In this document: positions 56,580 to 64,000 of the stretch, piece after piece
Numbering within the stretch: position 1 is the stretch's first letter
How the letters are laid out: each line of letters begins with the position of its first letter
Assembly (NCBI RefSeq): GCF_040567655.1
Contig: NZ_JBEXAC010000001.1
Coordinates: 2,170,001-2,234,000 of the forward strand
Reading direction: 5' to 3'
DNA length: 64,000 bases
Source of the DNA: Chitinophaga sp. H8
Lineage (GTDB): Bacteria > Bacteroidota > Bacteroidia > Chitinophagales > Chitinophagaceae
Position numbers and translations under genes: made by a program
The notes under the pieces: generated by a model
What the model was told of the DNA's origin: nothing
The model's input: the letters and a program-made list of their open reading frames with translations, nothing else
The model's database searches: none

Positions 56580-57794
56580 TTAGCGGTTTAAGACATCTTC
56601 AATGTACAATACTTTGTTATTCTCCGTTTGCAGGAAAGATTTGTTGGCTGCCTTGATTTTCAGCAATGCTTTTACCTGTCTTAATACGAAGAATGGCAGG
56701 TAGAATAACGCAGAAAAGATCTTTTTATCCTTTTGCATGACCAGTACTATCAGAAAGAAGGATACAACAAAGGCCAGGATGGCACCTATCCAGAACTTTG
56801 TCCAGGCTACTGATACCAGTAGATTGATAATGGCAAACGCGAAGGCGCTGCCTAACAGGATGAATAATGGTGGACGCAGCAGGTTGATACCAAAATAAAG
56901 CAGGTTAAAACTTCCTCTTTTCAATCCGGTAAGTAATACATCCCATCCATATTTAAAGTACTTGAAATAGGCATTGATCCACCTTGTACGTTGTTTTTCC
57001 AATGCATCCCCATTATCGATCTTTTCATCATACACCATTGCTTCCGGGGCATATGCCAGTAAAGGAATTCTTTTCACGATATCGGCCTGGATCTTTTTAT
57101 CAAACCCGCCCAGGAAATGCTGATAGATAATCTCTTTGTACAGGCTGGTTTCCATGGCAATACCCAGTCCCCAGATATTGGCTGACAGGCCAAGTTCCTT
57201 ACGCATCAAACGGTCGGAGAAATTATTATACAAGTTGCCTGCAGTATCCAACCGGGCATACAGTGTATCTGTATTTTTAGGTTGCAGGTTGGTTTGTACC
57301 GCCCTGTGTCCCTGGTTAAAATAATGGTTCAGGATCTGCATATAATCCGGGTGTACCAGGTTATCCGTATCAAATATGATCAACGCATCATGCGGTGCTA
57401 TAAAATGATTGATGGCGTAGTCGATAGACCTGATCTTGGCATTCAGATGCGTAACCGGCTTCAGAAACTTAACTTTAGGATCATTATACTCCAATGACTG
57501 CTCATCGCAGGCATCTGCCACAATATAAATCACATAATCCTCATAGTTTTGTTTGAGCAGGGAGTCTACCAAAGGTGGCACCAGTGTAAGGTTCTTATGT
57601 GCCGTGATGATGGCCGCAAAACTATGTTTTTTACTTCCTTCGTCCTCCTCTCCGGCTACTACAGGATTACTTTTTCTGAATATTCTCTTAATACAAAATA
57701 TCAGCAACAAAAAGCTGGACTGCAGTAAGTAAGCTGCGATCACTACCTGTATAATGATGAATAGTACGTTGAGTATTTGAAGGATGGTGTTCAT
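56580..57794 (-). CDS. Membrane-bound family 2 glycosyltransferase
   Basis: This 404-residue processive-type transferase has one N-terminal helix (8-33) and three or four C-terminal helices (about 290-365). The GT2 fold starts SFAAIITAHKNLTLVPPLVDSL. The catalytic Asp motif is IIFDTDN and the Q-x-x-R-W motif is EKQRTRWI. These features suggest a polysaccharide chain-forming or elongating enzyme at the inner membrane. It is the last gene of the tight seven-gene operon, 11 bases after the methyltransferase. It has no PilZ domain. Confidence 0.9.
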   Translation of the reverse strand: MNTILQILNVLFIIIQVVIAAYLLQSSFLLLIFCIKRIFRKSNPVVAGEEDEGSKKHSFAAIITAHKNLTLVPPLVDSLLKQNYEDYVIYIVADACDEQSLEYNDPKVKFLKPVTHLNAKIRSIDYAINHFIAPHDALIIFDTDNLVHPDYMQILNHYFNQGHRAVQTNLQPKNTDTLYARLDTAGNLYNNFSDRLMRKELGLSANIWGLGIAMETSLYKEIIYQHFLGGFDKKIQADIVKRIPLLAYAPEAMVYDEKIDNGDALEKQRTRWINAYFKYFKYGWDVLLTGLKRGSFNLLYFGINLLRPPLFILLGSAFAFAIINLLVSVAWTKFWIGAILAFVVSFFLIVLVMQKDKKIFSALFYLPFFVLRQVKALLKIKAANKSFLQTENNKVLYIEDVLNR

Positions 57795-57805
57795 ATAAAA
57801 AGGGT

Positions 57806-58594
57806 TCAGGGAGTACTTGGTCTGTCGGCCTTGATCCAGATAGTAAAAAATCCACCGGTAAAACGATCCGGTAATATATCCGCCAGTTTACAATCTAATT
57901 TCTGCAGAAAAGAAATGCGTTTGGCAAGAATAGAAAAAGGAAAAACATCTTCTACAAAGTTAGCTTTGCCAAAGCGCACTATTTTAAAGTGGTTGTCGGC
58001 TGATAATTTCTCCAGGTCACTTTTGCTGAAAAACTGCACATGATCGAGGTTATCTGCAGCAGACTGTACAGTAGTGCCACTGTAACCTAACATTTTTTTG
58101 GTGCCCTGCAGCAGTTTCCACATCCAGTTATTTTTACTCCTGATCCTCAGCACCGGCTTTGTTACCAGCATTTCGCGGGGCCCCTTTCCATTAGGTACCG
58201 TAACAATCAGCTGGCCATTGGGTTTTAATGACTGATACAATACGCTCAGCAAAGCGGAAGGATTGTCCAGGTGTTCCAGCACCTCGCTGCATATCACCGC
58301 ATCGTAGGTATTTCCCTGGGCCACGAGATTTTCTGCGCTGATGACATCAAAACGGACATTGTCCATGTTATTCAGACTACGGGCAGTTTGTATGGTTTTA
58401 TCGCTCACATCTATTCCCAGCACGTTATAGCCCAATTGTCCGAGGTGTCTGCTAATGACACCATTTCCACATCCCACATCCAGGATAGTACCATCAGCAG
58501 GGATCTTTCCTTCCAGGGAGCCTGATATAAAATCAAGCCGTTTCCTGTCGGCGATCCTGTTATATTCGTAGGTGATTTCTTTTGTCATTGTCAT
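57806..58594 (-). CDS. SAM-dependent methyltransferase
   Basis: The 262-residue class I methyltransferase has motif I ILDVGCGNGVISRHL, an acidic residue in VLGIDVSDKT, and YDAVICSEVLEHLDNPSALL as motif IV. Placement inside a polysaccharide operon suggests it methylates a sugar, a lipid carrier or a chain end; the substrate is not known. ATGs at 58594 and 58588 are both plausible. Gaps to neighbours are 13 and 11 bases. Confidence 0.88.
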   Translation of the reverse strand: MTMTKEITYEYNRIADRKRLDFISGSLEGKIPADGTILDVGCGNGVISRHLGQLGYNVLGIDVSDKTIQTARSLNNMDNVRFDVISAENLVAQGNTYDAVICSEVLEHLDNPSALLSVLYQSLKPNGQLIVTVPNGKGPREMLVTKPVLRIRSKNNWMWKLLQGTKKMLGYSGTTVQSAADNLDHVQFFSKSDLEKLSADNHFKIVRFGKANFVEDVFPFSILAKRISFLQKLDCKLADILPDRFTGGFFTIWIKADRPSTP

Positions 58595-58607
58595 ATGCTT
58601 ACGTGCG

Positions 58608-59750
58608 TTAAGCGGTATTTCTTTTTAGCTGCAATACTTCTTCATACAATTGTTCTACCCTGGCGGTCATTTCCACCACACTAAAATTTTGTCTGACGGT
58701 AGCCAATGCAGCGTTTTGCAGTTTTTCCCTTAAATCTTTACCGCCAATGAGGTTCAGAATAGTGTCGGACAACATGGCCGCATTTCTGGCTTCCACCATA
58801 CAGCCATTTTTCATATGCTGTATAATTTCCCTGGAGCCGTCTACGTTGGTAACAACAACAGCGTTTTTCATGGCCATTGCTTCCAGCAAACCTATCGGCA
58901 TACCTTCCCACAAAGAAGGAAGGCAATAGATATCCGTAGCCTGCAGGATATCCGGCACATCTTGCCGGAAAGGTTGAAAAATAACATGCTCCTGAATGCC
59001 CAGCTCATTTACCAAACGTTCCATATCAGCCCGCAGCTCTCCTTCTCCAACCATCAGCAAGGTAGTATCCTTGCGCTGCTGTAGTACCTGTGCAAAAGCC
59101 CTGATCATGGTGAGCGGGTCTTTCTGTGCCGTCATCCGTGCGATAAATCCTACCAGGGTATGATGCGCAGGTATATTCAGCTCACTGCGGATATCCTTAG
59201 CAGCATTCTCCGGATTAAACCGGTTCAGATCAATCCCATTGTTAATAATAGTGGACTGAAAGTTACTGAAATGCGCTTTTCCTGTTTCAAAATTAGAGGC
59301 GCTTACAGATATATTCCGCTGCATATTAGCCGTCAGAAATCTTTCTGAAAACACCCGCAGCTGCTTTACCATAAAAGGCTGGTCATCATGAAAAGACCAG
59401 CCGTGAATGGTGTACAACAAAGGAATTTTTAATGCCCTGGCAGGAAAGAACAGGTTGCTTGCGGCCCTGGATCCATGTGCATGTACAATATCAATATCTT
59501 CTTCCTGCAAAAGTTCCTTTACTTTTCTCCATTGCATCAGGTCAAATGCTTTCAGGGAAGGAATTACGTGATGCTCCACTCCCATCTTACGCAACTGATC
59601 AATCATAGGACCATCTGTAAAGGAGAGCACAATAGGATGAAACCGGGTGGTGTCCAACTGACCCACCAGGCTCAACACATGTGTTTCACCTCCCCCGATC
59701 AGTCCCTGGCGGATAGTCTGTAAAACGCGTATTTTCCTGGTTCCGGTCAT
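58608..59750 (-). CDS. Family 4 glycosyltransferase
   Basis: The 380-residue GT-B enzyme starts with ATG at 59750, overlapping the stop codon of the epimerase gene by one base (TAATG), so translation is coupled. N-terminal donor/acceptor region: QTIRQGLIGGGETHVLSL and DIDIVHAHGSRAAS. C-terminal domain: LVGFIARMTAQKDPLTMIRAF and the nucleotide-sugar motif PSLWEGMPIGLLEAMA (E-x7-E type). It is cytoplasmic or membrane-associated and adds a sugar during repeat-unit assembly. The sugar is unknown. Confidence 0.92.
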   Translation of the reverse strand: MTGTRKIRVLQTIRQGLIGGGETHVLSLVGQLDTTRFHPIVLSFTDGPMIDQLRKMGVEHHVIPSLKAFDLMQWRKVKELLQEEDIDIVHAHGSRAASNLFFPARALKIPLLYTIHGWSFHDDQPFMVKQLRVFSERFLTANMQRNISVSASNFETGKAHFSNFQSTIINNGIDLNRFNPENAAKDIRSELNIPAHHTLVGFIARMTAQKDPLTMIRAFAQVLQQRKDTTLLMVGEGELRADMERLVNELGIQEHVIFQPFRQDVPDILQATDIYCLPSLWEGMPIGLLEAMAMKNAVVVTNVDGSREIIQHMKNGCMVEARNAAMLSDTILNLIGGKDLREKLQNAALATVRQNFSVVEMTARVEQLYEEVLQLKRNTA

Positions 59751-60772
59751 TATGCAGGTGTACCGGCAGCAGCGGGAGCTTTGGCCCATCCCTGCGGTAA
59801 TTTTTCGTTAATCTCAATATTTGCAAACTCCTGGCTTTGTCTGGCGCCAACCTTATTAGCCCACACGGCCATCCTGGAAATCCCTTCTTCCAGGCTAATA
59901 CCTGACCCTTTACCAAAAACACTGTGCGCCTTCGTATGATCAGAGTAAGCATGCATTACTTCATTTCTCGCTTCCAGGTGGTTGATATCCGGTGTTACCC
60001 CAAAGCAGGCACAAACTACGGTAGCCAGCTCATTCACGGTATATGGCTTATCAGCACCAATATTGAATACCTGGTTATAAGCTGCCGGCATGGTTACTGA
60101 TTTGGCAATTGGAATAGCCACGTCATCAATATAACTGAATGCACGGGTTTGTTCTCCATCTCCAAATACCGTCAGCTGTTTGCCCTGCATAATCTGGTTC
60201 ATGAAGATACCGATTACATTACGGTATTTATCACCAATATTCTGGTTTTCGCCATATACATTATGCGGACGGAATACTACATAGTTCAATCCAAACATTT
60301 CATGTGCAGCTTTAAGATCCAGCTCTACAGCATATTTGGAAACGCCATACGGATCTTCCGGTGTAGGGATCATTTCTTCCCGCATGGGCAGCTGGCCGGC
60401 ACCATATACGGCAATAGAAGACGTAAACACAAAACATTTCACTTTGTGCTTCACTGATTCATTAATCAGATTGATACTGCCTATCAGGTTATTATTATAG
60501 TTAAACCGGCGTATGAAATGTGACAACCCCTCCGCAGCATAAGCAGCCAGGTGGTATACGTAGTCAAATTTATATTCCGCAAACAGCTCACTCACCAGTT
60601 TTTCATCTGTTACAGAACCCTGGATAAAAGTGGCACCTGCAGGAATATGGTCTTCAAATCCACCGCTCAAATCATCCAGCACTACTACCTCATGACCCAT
60701 TTGCAAACAATGGTTAACAACATGGGAGCCTATAAATCCGGCACCGCCGGTAACAAGAGATCTAATTATCAT
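59750..60772 (-). CDS. NAD-dependent sugar-nucleotide epimerase/dehydratase
   Basis: This 340-residue extended short-chain dehydrogenase has the NAD motif TGGAGFIGSHVVNHC, the Thr/Ser triad member FTSSIAVYG, and catalytic YGVSK. It probably converts a nucleotide sugar for the operon, for example UDP-glucose/GalNAc 4-epimerisation. FRPHNVYGENQNIGDKYRNVIG resembles 4-epimerases. The C-terminal tail (WAKAPAAAGTPA) is Ala/Pro-rich. The gap to the preceding glycosyltransferase is 12 bases. Confidence 0.9.
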   Translation of the reverse strand: MIIRSLVTGGAGFIGSHVVNHCLQMGHEVVVLDDLSGGFEDHIPAGATFIQGSVTDEKLVSELFAEYKFDYVYHLAAYAAEGLSHFIRRFNYNNNLIGSINLINESVKHKVKCFVFTSSIAVYGAGQLPMREEMIPTPEDPYGVSKYAVELDLKAAHEMFGLNYVVFRPHNVYGENQNIGDKYRNVIGIFMNQIMQGKQLTVFGDGEQTRAFSYIDDVAIPIAKSVTMPAAYNQVFNIGADKPYTVNELATVVCACFGVTPDINHLEARNEVMHAYSDHTKAHSVFGKGSGISLEEGISRMAVWANKVGARQSQEFANIEINEKLPQGWAKAPAAAGTPA

Positions 60773-60784
60773 AATTTTCTTTTT

Positions 60785-61693
60785 TTAAACTGGTGAATAG
60801 CTTGATGTGGTTACATTCCAGAATGTACCCCTGAGAAATGATTTCAGGTGTTCAAACTGCCCTTTCAAAGTATAGCGCAATACTGATTTAGGGAAAGTGA
60901 AAAAAGTAAAGAACATCAGAAAACCAGCCAGTTGAAATTTATTTGTGTTTCTGCGCATATACAGGATACGGTTACGGGTATGATAATATACCTTTACCGC
61001 ACTTTCTTTTCCCATGGTAATAGACTCCTTATGGAAGATCAATCCCTTACCGTTATAATATATTTTGTAGCCTGCACGGATAATTCTGGCAGACCAGTCT
61101 GACTCTTCATAATAGATAAAGAACTTGTCGGCAAACATGCCCACTTTTTCAATCACTTCCCGTTTTACCATCATGGCAGCACCATGTGCGCAATGGGTAG
61201 GTCCGGAACCATCATGTTGTCCTTTATCTTCTTCCTTACTTCCTACCGCCCAGGTTCTTCCGGTAAGCAGGTTCATTTTGTGAAAGCCTGCATATTGAAT
61301 AATATTGGGATGATGAAAGAAGCGGATCTTGGGGCACACTACGCCAATGGTACTGTCTTCGTAGAATGGTTCAAGCAGCCGTTCAATTAAATCAGGTGTT
61401 ACCTCTGTATCATTATTTACGATAAATATGAAATCTCCCTTGGCATGCAGCATGCCCAGGTTATTCCCCCCTGTAAAGCCCAGATTCTTTTCGCTTAATA
61501 AAATCTTCAGATTGGGATAATTCCCTGCTTTTAACTGTGCTGTCGGGTTTACGTTAGAGCCATTGTCTACCAGGATTGTTTCAAAATTTCTGTAGGTCAA
61601 CTTTTTGGTAGATTCCAGGAATTCGCAGGTAACAGTGGTTTGGTTATAGTTTAATGCAATAATTGATACCAGTGGTTGTAAATGTGGTTCCAT
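60785..61693 (-). CDS. Family 2 glycosyltransferase (rhamnosyltransferase-like)
   Basis: The 302-residue transferase begins SIIALNYNQTTVTCEFLES and contains ETILVDNGSNV. The DxD-type motif is FIVNNDTEVTPDLIERLLE, and IYYEESDWSARIIRAGY is the acceptor-binding signature of rhamnosyl/GalNAc-like GT2 members. A C-terminal hydrophobic stretch (LAGFLMFFTFFTF) may attach it to the membrane. It sits 28 bases after the sugar-transferase gene. Confidence 0.92.
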   Translation of the reverse strand: MEPHLQPLVSIIALNYNQTTVTCEFLESTKKLTYRNFETILVDNGSNVNPTAQLKAGNYPNLKILLSEKNLGFTGGNNLGMLHAKGDFIFIVNNDTEVTPDLIERLLEPFYEDSTIGVVCPKIRFFHHPNIIQYAGFHKMNLLTGRTWAVGSKEEDKGQHDGSGPTHCAHGAAMMVKREVIEKVGMFADKFFIYYEESDWSARIIRAGYKIYYNGKGLIFHKESITMGKESAVKVYYHTRNRILYMRRNTNKFQLAGFLMFFTFFTFPKSVLRYTLKGQFEHLKSFLRGTFWNVTTSSYSPV

Positions 61694-61721
61694 TGTATTC
61701 GGTAGTTAATAAAAATCAGTG

Positions 61722-62873
61722 CTATACGTTCTCTTTCTGTATCAGGGCACCAGGTGTGTTTGCCAGGATACGCATATCATAAAAGAAGGAGTGTTTTTTC
61801 GCATAATCAATATCCAGTCCGATACGTTCATCTACACTCATTTCTTTTTTGCCTCTTTTCTTTACCTGCCACAATCCGGTAATGCCGGCAGGTGCTATAA
61901 ATCTTTCCGCATATTTATCTGTAGTAAGTGTGGCTGCTTCATAAAGCGGTAACGGACGGTTTCCTACCAAAGACATATCTCCTTTCAACACATTCACCAA
62001 CTGTGGAATTTCGTCCAGGCTGGTATTTCTTAAAAAGGCCCCAAACTTCGTTACCCTGGGATCATTGGTAAGTTTAAAGAAAACAGGGCCACTCTCATCG
62101 TTCGCATCATATTGGTTCAGATGTGTCAGGCTTTTCACCTGCTTATCTGCATCAGCTACCATGGTCCTGAATTTATAGAACTTAAACACCTGATAGCGTT
62201 TTCCTGCACGGGGAGCTGCATAAAATATGGCTCCTTTTGATTCCAGCTTGATAATCACGGCGATTACCAGGAATAACGGACTGGCCAGTATCAGTAAGGT
62301 ACCGGACACACAGATATCAAATAACCGCTTGGCAACATAACTGGCCATGGCAGCACTTCCTTTCACTCCCACAGTGGCCGATGTCCGTGCCTCTGCCTGC
62401 CCTGCAGCGGATAATTGTTTTATTTTCTGCGCAAATAACAGGGTACTATTAAATGATTCCACATTGGTATTAGCTGTAATAATACCATCAATACCACCAG
62501 CTGCGATGAGCTTATCTTTATCGGCTTTGTTAACGGTTTCTTTGTATACAAACAATGGAATTTTACGCAGTTCATTACTGCTTTGTACATATTCCAGAAA
62601 AGGTTTGAAAATGCCGGATAGCTGATCCAGGTTGAAAATAATATACCCGGGCAATCCATTGGTATGCATTCTTTCCTTTAACACTCTTTTCACTACAGCG
62701 ATATCATTTACCGTAATCGCCAATAATCCTGTTTGAGATAAAATATGACCGTACGCCTTGCTGCTGCCAATTGATAAATTGAATGACATGGCATTTATAC
62801 CCGGTAGCGTGATGACGCGTGCCCGCGACTTCTCTTTTCTTACCGGTAAACGTAGTGGTAAATTGTAAATCAT
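61722..62873 (-). CDS. Initiating sugar transferase with degenerate receiver-like N-terminus
   Basis: The 383-residue protein is probably the initiating phosphoglycosyl transferase that loads the lipid carrier. The catalytic domain (about 180-375) has KRLFDICVSGTLLILAS, one membrane helix (185-209), FKFYKFRTMVADAD, and SLDEIPQLVNVLKGDMSLVG, then NRPLPLYEA and GITGLWQV. Unlike WbaP-type enzymes it lacks four N-terminal helices. Instead, residues 49-155 resemble a receiver domain: LLAITVND, GYIIFNLDQL, IPLFVYKETVNKADK, GIDGIITAN. The phospho-acceptor Asp aligns with N81 and the Lys is lost, so it would not be phosphorylated. A genuine receiver protein precedes it by 48 bases. Confidence 0.88.
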   Translation of the reverse strand: MIYNLPLRLPVRKEKSRARVITLPGINAMSFNLSIGSSKAYGHILSQTGLLAITVNDIAVVKRVLKERMHTNGLPGYIIFNLDQLSGIFKPFLEYVQSSNELRKIPLFVYKETVNKADKDKLIAAGGIDGIITANTNVESFNSTLLFAQKIKQLSAAGQAEARTSATVGVKGSAAMASYVAKRLFDICVSGTLLILASPLFLVIAVIIKLESKGAIFYAAPRAGKRYQVFKFYKFRTMVADADKQVKSLTHLNQYDANDESGPVFFKLTNDPRVTKFGAFLRNTSLDEIPQLVNVLKGDMSLVGNRPLPLYEAATLTTDKYAERFIAPAGITGLWQVKKRGKKEMSVDERIGLDIDYAKKHSFFYDMRILANTPGALIQKENV

Positions 62874-62921
62874 AATTTCAGGGCTTTACAAATTCGGTAA
62901 TAAGACTATTTGCATTCATTA

Positions 62922-63305
62922 TCAGGCAGTAACCGCATTGATGGTTAACTGTTGCATATTTCTATCAACTGTTGACATCAGGTTGATTGGGTCAAAAGGC
63001 TTTCTGATAAAATCAATTGTTTTATACGAGGAATCACCCTGAGGTGCTTCTGTGCCTGATAAAACAATTACGGGTACATCATTATACAGTTCATTACTAT
63101 TCAGATGTCCGATAAGTTCCCAGCCATCAATATTGGGCATCTGGATGTCCGTAATAATAAGGTCTGGTTTATTCCCTTTAGCCAGCCAGAGCATTGCGCT
63201 CAGTCCGTCTATAGCAGACACCACTTTGTATTTTCTGCCAAGGAATGTTTCCAATAAATAACGTATCGGTGCACTATCATCAATAATCAGTATTGTTTTT
63301 TTCAT
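62922..63305 (-). CDS. Stand-alone response-regulator receiver protein
   Basis: The 127-residue protein is a single receiver domain (CheY-like) with no output domain. It carries the acidic pair D9-D10 (LIIDDSAPIRYLL), phospho-acceptor D53 (LIITDIQMPN), S83, and K102 (DFIRKPFDP). It is the first gene of the polysaccharide operon. No cognate kinase lies here. It may act by protein contact, for instance on the adjacent receiver-like sugar transferase; that is inference. Confidence 0.93.
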   Translation of the reverse strand: MKKTILIIDDSAPIRYLLETFLGRKYKVVSAIDGLSAMLWLAKGNKPDLIITDIQMPNIDGWELIGHLNSNELYNDVPVIVLSGTEAPQGDSSYKTIDFIRKPFDPINLMSTVDRNMQQLTINAVTA

Positions 63306-63761
63306 TTAAATATTTTTAACGTTAACCACTAGATCTATCCCTTGCATACGCAGGCGGATAATTAAATATGTAAGTCTAAAAGCTTACATGGCGATCTTCC
63401 AGGAGGATTAGGTCAAAAAATCTAAAATGCTTTTTAGCATATAAAATCTAAACTGCCTAAAGCATAAAGACTTTCGGTTCCCAAGGGTTAAGGTTAAAGT
63501 ATTGGAAATTCAGAGGAGATGGTTCGTAAGGAATTTAAAATTATTGATAAATATCGAGCCAAGCAAATTATTTACGATGAGGTTTTAACTCATGGGTGAA
63601 TACGCAACAGATCATTATTTATCACTAATCTGCCGTAAAACTATAATAATAATCATTCTCTAATATTTAAAAATTGGTAAATGATCATTTTTTCTTGGTA
63701 AACGGTTGGAATTCGGAAGTAAATGCTTGTTTTTATTTGTTTCGCGTACCCTTTCTACGGC
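63306..63761. other. Intergenic region between divergent polysaccharide genes
   Basis: An AT-rich, gene-free stretch separates the minus-strand operon from the divergent glycosyltransferase. I see no complete TAnnTTTG with a correctly spaced TTTG on the minus strand, so the operon promoter is not assigned. There is no hairpin-plus-T terminator and no recognised RNA element. Confidence 0.4.
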
Positions 63762-63790
63762 TTTGTAATTAAATTTGTTTTATAAGTTTG
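63762..63790 (+). promoter_or_regulatory. Promoter for the divergent glycosyltransferase
   Basis: TTTG (63762-63765), 17 bases, then TAAGTTTG (63783-63790). It fits the Bacteroidota consensus and leaves a leader of about 30 nt to the ATG at 63827. Confidence 0.65.
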
Positions 63791-63826
63791 TTCTTCCTAA
63801 CCCCCGAGTCCACCTAGTTTATATAT

Positions 63827-64000
63827 ATGAAAGCATTGATACTATTGTTTTTTTGCAGTTTTTTCGTCCTGTTTTACAATTATGTAGGCTATGGACTGCT
63901 GTTATATATATTAGTCAGATGTAAGCGTGCGTTTTCCCGGAAACAAACATTACCTGCCTCCCCTATGCCGGAGGTTACCCTGGTGATTGCAGCTTACAAT
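63827..64000 (+). CDS. N-terminal part of a membrane glycosyltransferase (truncated by window edge)
   Basis: Only the first 58 residues are present. They show a hydrophobic helix (ALILLFFCSFFVLFYNYVGY) and a second hydrophobic stretch, then PMPEVTLVIAAYN, the start of a family 2 glycosyltransferase catalytic domain. The frame continues beyond the window. It diverges from the operon to its left and probably belongs to the same polysaccharide locus. Confidence 0.85.
   Translation, partial: MKALILLFFCSFFVLFYNYVGYGLLLYILVRCKRAFSRKQTLPASPMPEVTLVIAAYN

Overview
The window is chromosomal DNA of a Bacteroidota bacterium, most likely Chitinophagaceae and plausibly Chitinophaga. The evidence is a giant adhesin with a type B (type IX secretion) sorting domain, a SusC/SusD pair, two further TonB-dependent receptors carrying carboxypeptidase-regulatory-like domains, a DUF5686 protein, a DUF3347 lipoprotein, and several promoters of the Bacteroidota form TTTG-N17-19-TAnnTTTG. 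The genus is inferred from overall protein style only. I see no tRNA, rRNA, insertion sequence, prophage or CRISPR array.

Layout. 0-14.3 kb is one gene for a secreted protein of about 4,750 residues, built around 29 tandem 90-residue modules. 14.4-19.2 kb holds single genes: a small conserved protein, serA, a serine beta-lactamase-like lipoprotein, a cation diffusion facilitator and a HEAT-repeat protein. 19.3-22.1 kb is thrS-infC, without the usual rpmI-rplT behind it. 22.3-26.3 kb is a TonB receptor with a beta-propeller-like protein, plus a DUF3347 lipoprotein. 26.4-36.1 kb runs on the plus strand: ABC-F ATPase, OmpR-type regulator, histidine kinase, then an outer-membrane channel, adaptor and HME-RND pump. 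An 11-bp tandem repeat lies between the kinase and the pump genes and is a candidate operator.

36.3-43.7 kb holds trhO, a possible 40-residue membrane protein, a DUF5686 protein, and a methionine/sulfur cluster in which osmC-metZ-membrane protein diverges from metX. 44-49.9 kb holds a TonB receptor, a convergent intergenic region with an elaborate inverted repeat, ychF, and an SpmA-SpmB fusion. 49.9-56.4 kb is all minus strand: a GNAT-nitrilase fusion, an MTH1187-type thiamine-binding protein and a SusC/SusD pair. 56.6-63.3 kb is a tight seven-gene minus-strand operon for surface polysaccharide: stand-alone receiver, sugar transferase with a degenerate receiver-like N-terminus, glycosyltransferase, epimerase, glycosyltransferase, methyltransferase and membrane glycosyltransferase. 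A divergent glycosyltransferase with a clear promoter runs off the right edge.

The most notable points are the homogenised, mosaic repeat array of the adhesin; the pseudo-receiver fused to the sugar transferase beside a genuine receiver; the 11-bp tandem repeat before the metal-efflux genes; the interrupted thrS-infC ribosomal cluster; and the inverted-repeat element at 46.95-47.05 kb.
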